From: Psychroserpens ponticola
GTDB lineage: Bacteria; Bacteroidota; Bacteroidia; Flavobacteriales; Flavobacteriaceae
Reading direction: 5' to 3'
Assembly (NCBI RefSeq): GCF_023556315.2
Contig: NZ_CP116221.1
Location: 1,251,001 to 1,315,000 of the forward strand
Length of the DNA stretch: 64,000 nucleotides
The notes under the pieces were generated by a model. It was not told the DNA's origin, made no database searches, and saw only the letters and a list, made by a program, of their open reading frames with translations. Numbering within the stretch: the first letter of the stretch is position 1; every line of letters begins with the position of its first letter. Shown here piece after piece: positions 59,915 to 64,000 of the stretch. The translations under genes and the position numbers were made by a program.

Positions 59915-61078
59915 ATGGATACAGTTTATTTAGATAATGCGGCTACGACTCAAATGCGCGATGAGGTGATTTTTCGCATGACTGAAATTATGAAAATTAG
60001 TTTCGGAAACCCTTCATCTACACATAGTTACGGAAGGCAGTCTAAGTCTATAATCGAAACTTGTAGAAAATCTATAGCATCACATTTTAAGGTATCTGCT
60101 TCTGAAATTGTGTTCACTTCTGGTGGTACTGAAGCTGATAATTTAATATTAAGAAGTGCAGTAAGAGATCTTGGTGTTCAAGAAATTATTACATCCAAAA
60201 TAGAGCATCATGCCATTTTGCATACTGTAGAAGTTCTTGAAAAAGAATTTGGAATTAATGTAAAGTATGTCAATATAAAACCTGATGGTCATATTGATTA
60301 TGCTCATTTTGAGCAATTATTAAATTCTAAGTCTAAACAATTATTAAATTCTAAGTCTAAACAATTAGTGAGTTTAATGCACATTAATAATGAGATTGGA
60401 AATAAATTAGATATAACAAAGGTCGCTGATTTATGTAAACGTAATAAGGCTCTATTTCATAGTGATACTGTGCAGTCTGTTGGACATTATCAAATTGATT
60501 TAGAAAACATTCCAGTAGATTTTATTGCTGCAAGTGCGCATAAATTTCATGGACCAAAAGGTGTTGGTTTCGCTTTTATTAGAAAGAATTCTGGGATAAA
60601 AGGTTCCATTTTTGGTGGCGAACAGGAGCGAGGTTATCGTGCTGGAACTGAAGCTATTCATAACATTGTCGGTTTAGATGAAGCTTTAAAATTGTCTTAT
60701 AAAAACCTAGAAACAGAGCGTAGTTCTATTTTAGATATTAAAACCTATTTTATTAAAAAACTCCAAGACGTTTTTCCTGAAGTGGCATTTAACGGAAGCT
60801 GTACCGATTTAGAGAATAGCACATACACACTTATTAATGTTTGTCTGCCAATTGCTGCTGAAAAAGCATCATTACTTCAGTTTCAGTTAGATTTAAAAGG
60901 GATTGCTTGTTCTAAAGGAAGTGCCTGTCAAAGCGGAAGTTCACAAAACTCTCATGTATTAAGTCAGATTTTAAACGACGAACATTTAATGCGACCTTCA
61001 GTTCGTTTTTCTTTTAGTATATTTAATACCAGAGCTGATGTTGATTATGTTATTGAAGTTTTGAAAGAATTTGTTTAG
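59915..61078 (+). CDS. Cysteine desulfurase family (NifS/IscS-like) aminotransferase V
   Basis: 387 residues. PLP-fold motifs: YLDNAATTQMRDEV, SFGNPSSTHSYG, FTSGGTEADNLIL, HHAILHTVEVLE, AASAHKFHGPKGVGF (PLP Lys in HKFHG) and the catalytic Cys loop SKGSACQSGSSQNS. It removes sulfur from cysteine for Fe-S cluster or tRNA thiolation; which one is not clear as no iscU/sufU neighbour is visible. A 24-bp perfect tandem duplication inserts an extra LLNSKSKQ before VSLMHINNEIGN, in a surface loop. Its end overlaps the TonB receptor gene by 4 nt. Confidence 0.93.
   Translation: MDTVYLDNAATTQMRDEVIFRMTEIMKISFGNPSSTHSYGRQSKSIIETCRKSIASHFKVSASEIVFTSGGTEADNLILRSAVRDLGVQEIITSKIEHHAILHTVEVLEKEFGINVKYVNIKPDGHIDYAHFEQLLNSKSKQLLNSKSKQLVSLMHINNEIGNKLDITKVADLCKRNKALFHSDTVQSVGHYQIDLENIPVDFIAASAHKFHGPKGVGFAFIRKNSGIKGSIFGGEQERGYRAGTEAIHNIVGLDEALKLSYKNLETERSSILDIKTYFIKKLQDVFPEVAFNGSCTDLENSTYTLINVCLPIAAEKASLLQFQLDLKGIACSKGSACQSGSSQNSHVLSQILNDEHLMRPSVRFSFSIFNTRADVDYVIEVLKEFV
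60314..60361 (+). repeat. Perfect 24-bp tandem duplication inside the cysteine desulfurase gene
   Basis: Two identical 24-bp units (60314-60337 and 60338-60361) followed by the first six bases of a third. The reading frame is kept and eight residues are duplicated. Identity at every position, including wobble bases, implies a recent slippage event. Confidence 0.9.
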
Positions 61079-63552
61079 AACCTAGTACTCAAACGCACAT
61101 TAAAAACACGAGGTGTTAAGAAGTTAGGAACTGCAAACTGACGTTTACTATAAACATCACGAACCCAAGTATTTGTAATTGAATTTTGAGCATTGAAAAT
61201 ATTGAAAATTTCAAAACCAATAGAGAGTTCTTTAAAACGTTGTTTCCATTTTGTTGTATACTCTTTATTTGAATCTACCAATAGGTAAGAAATACCTACA
61301 TCTGCACGTTTATAGGCTGGTAAACGATTTTGAAACTGATATGGATTTGCATAACTAGGTGATCCTCCAGGAACTCCAGTATTGTAGACAAGATTCAAAT
61401 ACATTTTTAAATCTGGAAGTGCTTTCATATAATCTTGAAATAAAGCTCCAAATTTTAAGCGTTGATCGGTTGGTCTTGCTATATAGCCTTTATCATCAAT
61501 GTTTTCTTCTGTTTTAAGATATCCGAAACTAAACCAACTTTCAGTGCCAGGAATAAATTCACCGTTTAGACGCATGTCAAGTCCATATGAATATGCAGTA
61601 GCATTATTGGTAGCACTATAACGTATTCTAACATTCTCTAAGGTATACGGATTTACATCAGTTAAATTCTTATAATACGCTTCAGTTACTAATTTAAAAG
61701 GGCGTTCCCACATTTCGAAACTGTATTCATTACCCAAAACAATATGAATAGATTTTTGTGCTTTTACATCTGGTTGTACAGTTCCTGAAGCATCTCTTAA
61801 TTCTCTGTAGAAAGGAGGTTGGTAATACATTCCACCTGCAAGTCTAAATAGCATATCTTTTTCCCAATCTGGTTTGATTGCAAATTGTGCTCTCGGACTA
61901 AAAACGGTTTGTGTAGAGCTTGTTACGCCATCTTGATTTGGAACTTTACTATTAACTGTCCAATTATGAATTCTAACACCAGCATTATAAAACACTTCAT
62001 GTGCTCCAAGCATTGAGCGTTTGCTCCATTGTGCATAAGCTTGTAATCGGTCAATTTGTACTTCGTTTGTTGCTCTTACATTCTGAAACGCTACTAATGG
62101 ACCTTCAAAAGGCTCATAAGGTTGGTTATTTGGTATGTCGTAAATAGGAGGTCGAACCGAAAAACCAGCACTGTCAATAACTTCCCATTCAACTAAACGA
62201 TCTCTAATGTCTTCGTGTGTATACTTTACAGACCATTCAAGAGTGCTCTCTTCATCTAATTTGTAATCCCCTTTGTGCTCCACATTAAAGATTAATGCAT
62301 CTAAATCATTTCGAGCATGTGTGAGTTGAGAACCTATGCCTTCGCTAAACTCAACTTCACCTAAATTTTCATCTCCAATATTGCTATTGACTTCACCTAA
62401 TCGATATTGCGCTAAAATATCAAAGTATTCTTCTTCAGTAGTGTGATATGCAGAAGCAATCAATTTTAGCGTTAAATCTTCAGTTGGAAAATAATTGGCT
62501 TTAAAAGCTCCGAAAGTTGTTAGATATTGATCTTTTTCTTGTCCTTCATAAAATACTAACAAAGCAATTGGTTGGTCTAAAGTACCAAAGTTTGTTTGTC
62601 TATTCTGAGGTTTGAAATTGTATTTATTAAGCGATATGTTTCCGAGGAAATTTAAATGAAATTTATCTGAAAATTTATAAGTTAAATACGTTTGTGCATC
62701 AGCAAAAACAGGAATAACATTAGATTCTGTTTCTAAAGAATTTATCAATAAACTATTGTCTCTATAACGCAAACCTATAATTCCAGAAAACTTAGAATCT
62801 TTGCTTACAGCTTCTGCAGCAATACTTCCGCCTAAAAGGCTCGCTTCTGCACGTATACCAAATTTTAGTGGTGTACGATATGTAATATCTAAAACAGAAG
62901 ATAGTTTGTCTCCATATTTCGCTTGAAAACCACCAGCTGAAAAATCAACATTTTGTACCAAATCTGTATTTACAAAGCTCAATCCTTCTTGCTGCCCTGA
63001 ACGGATTAAAAATGGACGATAGACTTCAATTTCATTAACATAAACTAGATTTTCATCAAAGTTACCTCCACGAACTGAATACTGCGTACTTAATTCATTT
63101 GAGATATTGACACCTGGTAAGGTTTTTAAGATGTTTTCAACACCAGGTTGTGCGCCTTTAATCGTTCTTAATACAGCAGGAGCAATAGAAACAACACCTT
63201 CAACAGAGTGCTTTGTGTTGTGATTTATGACAACAGTTGTAATCTGTTCAATCTCGATTTTCATAACAGGATTGAATTCTATTTCCTCTCCATTTTTTAA
63301 GTTAAAAGTCGCTTCAACTCTTTTGTGAGATAAATGTGTAAAAATTATTGTAACGTCAGTGTTCGCAGGAATTTTAAGCTCATAAAATCCGTTTTCATTG
63401 GTCGTGGTTCCTGAGCTTCCAGCTTTTATGTTTACATCATAAATGGGTTGTTGCATATCATCAAGTACAACACCTTTAACCGTTGCGTTTTGTGAAATAC
63501 CTAAAAGCGGTAAACTTAATAAGAGTAATAGGAGTAGACTGTTTATTTTCAA
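61075..63552 (-). CDS. TonB-dependent receptor with carboxypeptidase-regulatory-like N-domain
   Basis: 825 residues. Signal peptide 1-20 (ending GISQN), CarboxypepD_reg-like domain (about 22-105, VKGVVLDDMQQPIYDVNIKA), plug domain (about 125-230: VLRTIKGAQPGVENILKTLP, GVNISNELSTQYSVRGGNFD) and a 22-strand barrel ending in the typical aromatic C-terminus (FNVRLSTRF). No SusD partner is adjacent, so it is not a canonical polysaccharide utilisation pair; the ligand is unknown. It starts 12 nt after the stop of the M23 peptidase gene. Confidence 0.95.
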   Translation of the reverse strand: MKINSLLLLLLLSLPLLGISQNATVKGVVLDDMQQPIYDVNIKAGSSGTTTNENGFYELKIPANTDVTIIFTHLSHKRVEATFNLKNGEEIEFNPVMKIEIEQITTVVINHNTKHSVEGVVSIAPAVLRTIKGAQPGVENILKTLPGVNISNELSTQYSVRGGNFDENLVYVNEIEVYRPFLIRSGQQEGLSFVNTDLVQNVDFSAGGFQAKYGDKLSSVLDITYRTPLKFGIRAEASLLGGSIAAEAVSKDSKFSGIIGLRYRDNSLLINSLETESNVIPVFADAQTYLTYKFSDKFHLNFLGNISLNKYNFKPQNRQTNFGTLDQPIALLVFYEGQEKDQYLTTFGAFKANYFPTEDLTLKLIASAYHTTEEEYFDILAQYRLGEVNSNIGDENLGEVEFSEGIGSQLTHARNDLDALIFNVEHKGDYKLDEESTLEWSVKYTHEDIRDRLVEWEVIDSAGFSVRPPIYDIPNNQPYEPFEGPLVAFQNVRATNEVQIDRLQAYAQWSKRSMLGAHEVFYNAGVRIHNWTVNSKVPNQDGVTSSTQTVFSPRAQFAIKPDWEKDMLFRLAGGMYYQPPFYRELRDASGTVQPDVKAQKSIHIVLGNEYSFEMWERPFKLVTEAYYKNLTDVNPYTLENVRIRYSATNNATAYSYGLDMRLNGEFIPGTESWFSFGYLKTEENIDDKGYIARPTDQRLKFGALFQDYMKALPDLKMYLNLVYNTGVPGGSPSYANPYQFQNRLPAYKRADVGISYLLVDSNKEYTTKWKQRFKELSIGFEIFNIFNAQNSITNTWVRDVYSKRQFAVPNFLTPRVFNVRLSTRF

Positions 63553-63564
63553 AAGGCTTCTTTT

Positions 63565-64000
63565 TTATTTTCTAAAAAACGTTGCTTCAAATGTAGAACT
63601 ATTTCCAATATTATCTATAACAATTACTTTCAAATTATTTTCAGTATCAGAAACCACACTATCATCAAAATTATAAGTTAGTGTGTCTTTTTTATAATCA
63701 TATTCCATTAAAATCCATTTTCCGTTAATGGTTCCTCTATAATTACCAATGCCTGAAAGGTTGTCATCAATTCTAATTTTAATGAATTCAGACTTACTGA
63801 TCCATTTGCCATCTTGAAAATTTACAGGCTTAATTGTTGGGCTTATTGTATCTGTTACTAAAGTGAAAGTGCCTAAAGATTTCGTTCTTGCGGTTAAATA
63901 ATTACCTTGTCGACTTGTTCTAACATAATATGGACGTTTATAATAACCATAAAGTTTTGCAATAAACAATTTGCTTTTATCTTCTTCAGAATAGTTTTCA
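63565..64000 (-). CDS. Partial: C-terminus of an M23-family peptidase-like envelope protein
   Basis: The last 145 residues of a gene that continues beyond the window. The visible part (WISKSEFIKIRIDDNLSGIG, YRGTINGKWILMEYDYKKDT, LTYNFDDSVVSDTENNLKV) matches, from memory, the Ig-like C-terminal module that follows the LytM/M23 domain in large flavobacterial peptidases; the zinc-binding HxxxD and HxH motifs would be upstream and are not visible. Co-directional with the TonB receptor 12 nt later. The family is therefore likely but not proven here. Confidence 0.65.
   Translation of the reverse strand, partial: ENYSEEDKSKLFIAKLYGYYKRPYYVRTSRQGNYLTARTKSLGTFTLVTDTISPTIKPVNFQDGKWISKSEFIKIRIDDNLSGIGNYRGTINGKWILMEYDYKKDTLTYNFDDSVVSDTENNLKVIVIDNIGNSSTFEATFFRK

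Noticed and set aside
1-64000. CRISPR arrays, rRNA or tRNA genes, insertion sequences, prophage genes
   Set aside because: No regularly spaced direct repeats, no RNA gene signatures and no transposase or phage structural proteins were seen on either strand.

Overview
The window is AT-rich, gene-dense chromosomal DNA from a member of the Bacteroidota, most likely a marine Flavobacteriaceae. The evidence is the gene content (type IX secretion sorting domains, a carboxypeptidase-regulatory-domain TonB receptor, DUF5606, DUF4268, DUF6048/DUF6452, DUF6768 and CCC-motif proteins) and the recurrent Bacteroidota -7 promoter box TAnnTTTG upstream of many genes. I cannot name the genus. I saw no rRNA, tRNA, CRISPR array, insertion sequence or prophage, so most of the window is core genome.

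Layout. 1-5.1 kb (minus strand): start of a probable M1-type metallopeptidase, a secreted nuclease-fold protein with a T9SS tail, a LOG-family protein and uvrA. 5.2-13.3 kb: small secreted and membrane proteins, a cyclophilin, a membrane protein/XRE regulator pair, an AraC regulator with a serine hydrolase, a sirtuin and a TrmH-like methyltransferase. 13.3-17.7 kb: a DEAD-box helicase with a structured leader, then a DUF234-type ATPase with a fused nuclease-like domain, preceded by two tandem GC-tipped palindromes and followed by a repeat-like element. 17.7-24.4 kb: housekeeping genes (rdgB, acyl-CoA synthetase, hpf, rlmH, nadC, CCA-adding enzyme). 24.5-33.2 kb: a surface-glycan locus with two sulfotransferase-like proteins, five GT2 enzymes plus one GT2-like protein, a lipopolysaccharide core kinase and a GT9 heptosyltransferase-like enzyme. 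33.3-45.4 kb: dapD, ruvX, def, mazG, yebC, an S41 protease, gcvT and others. 45.5-64 kb: RNA methyltransferases, a phosphoethanolamine transferase coupled to a phosphodiesterase-fold protein, an ECF sigma/DUF6768 operon, rocD, T9SS and calcium-repeat surface proteins, a cysteine desulfurase, a TonB receptor and an M23 peptidase.

How genes work together. The glycan locus, the phosphoethanolamine transferase and the GT9 enzyme probably build and decorate lipopolysaccharide or a sulfated surface glycan. rlmH, rlmD, the THUMP methyltransferase, TrmH, HPF, RuvX and the CCA enzyme serve RNA maturation and ribosomes. The least explained parts are noncoding: (i) the dapD-ruvX divergent spacer, which carries two tandem copies of a 28-bp element, each followed about 110 bp later by a plus-strand intrinsic terminator, suggesting a pair of small RNA genes; (ii) the palindrome array ahead of the DUF234 ATPase; (iii) a three-hairpin region between mazG and yebC; and (iv) several genes whose -7 box lies only 4-6 nt before the start codon, suggesting leaderless mRNAs.
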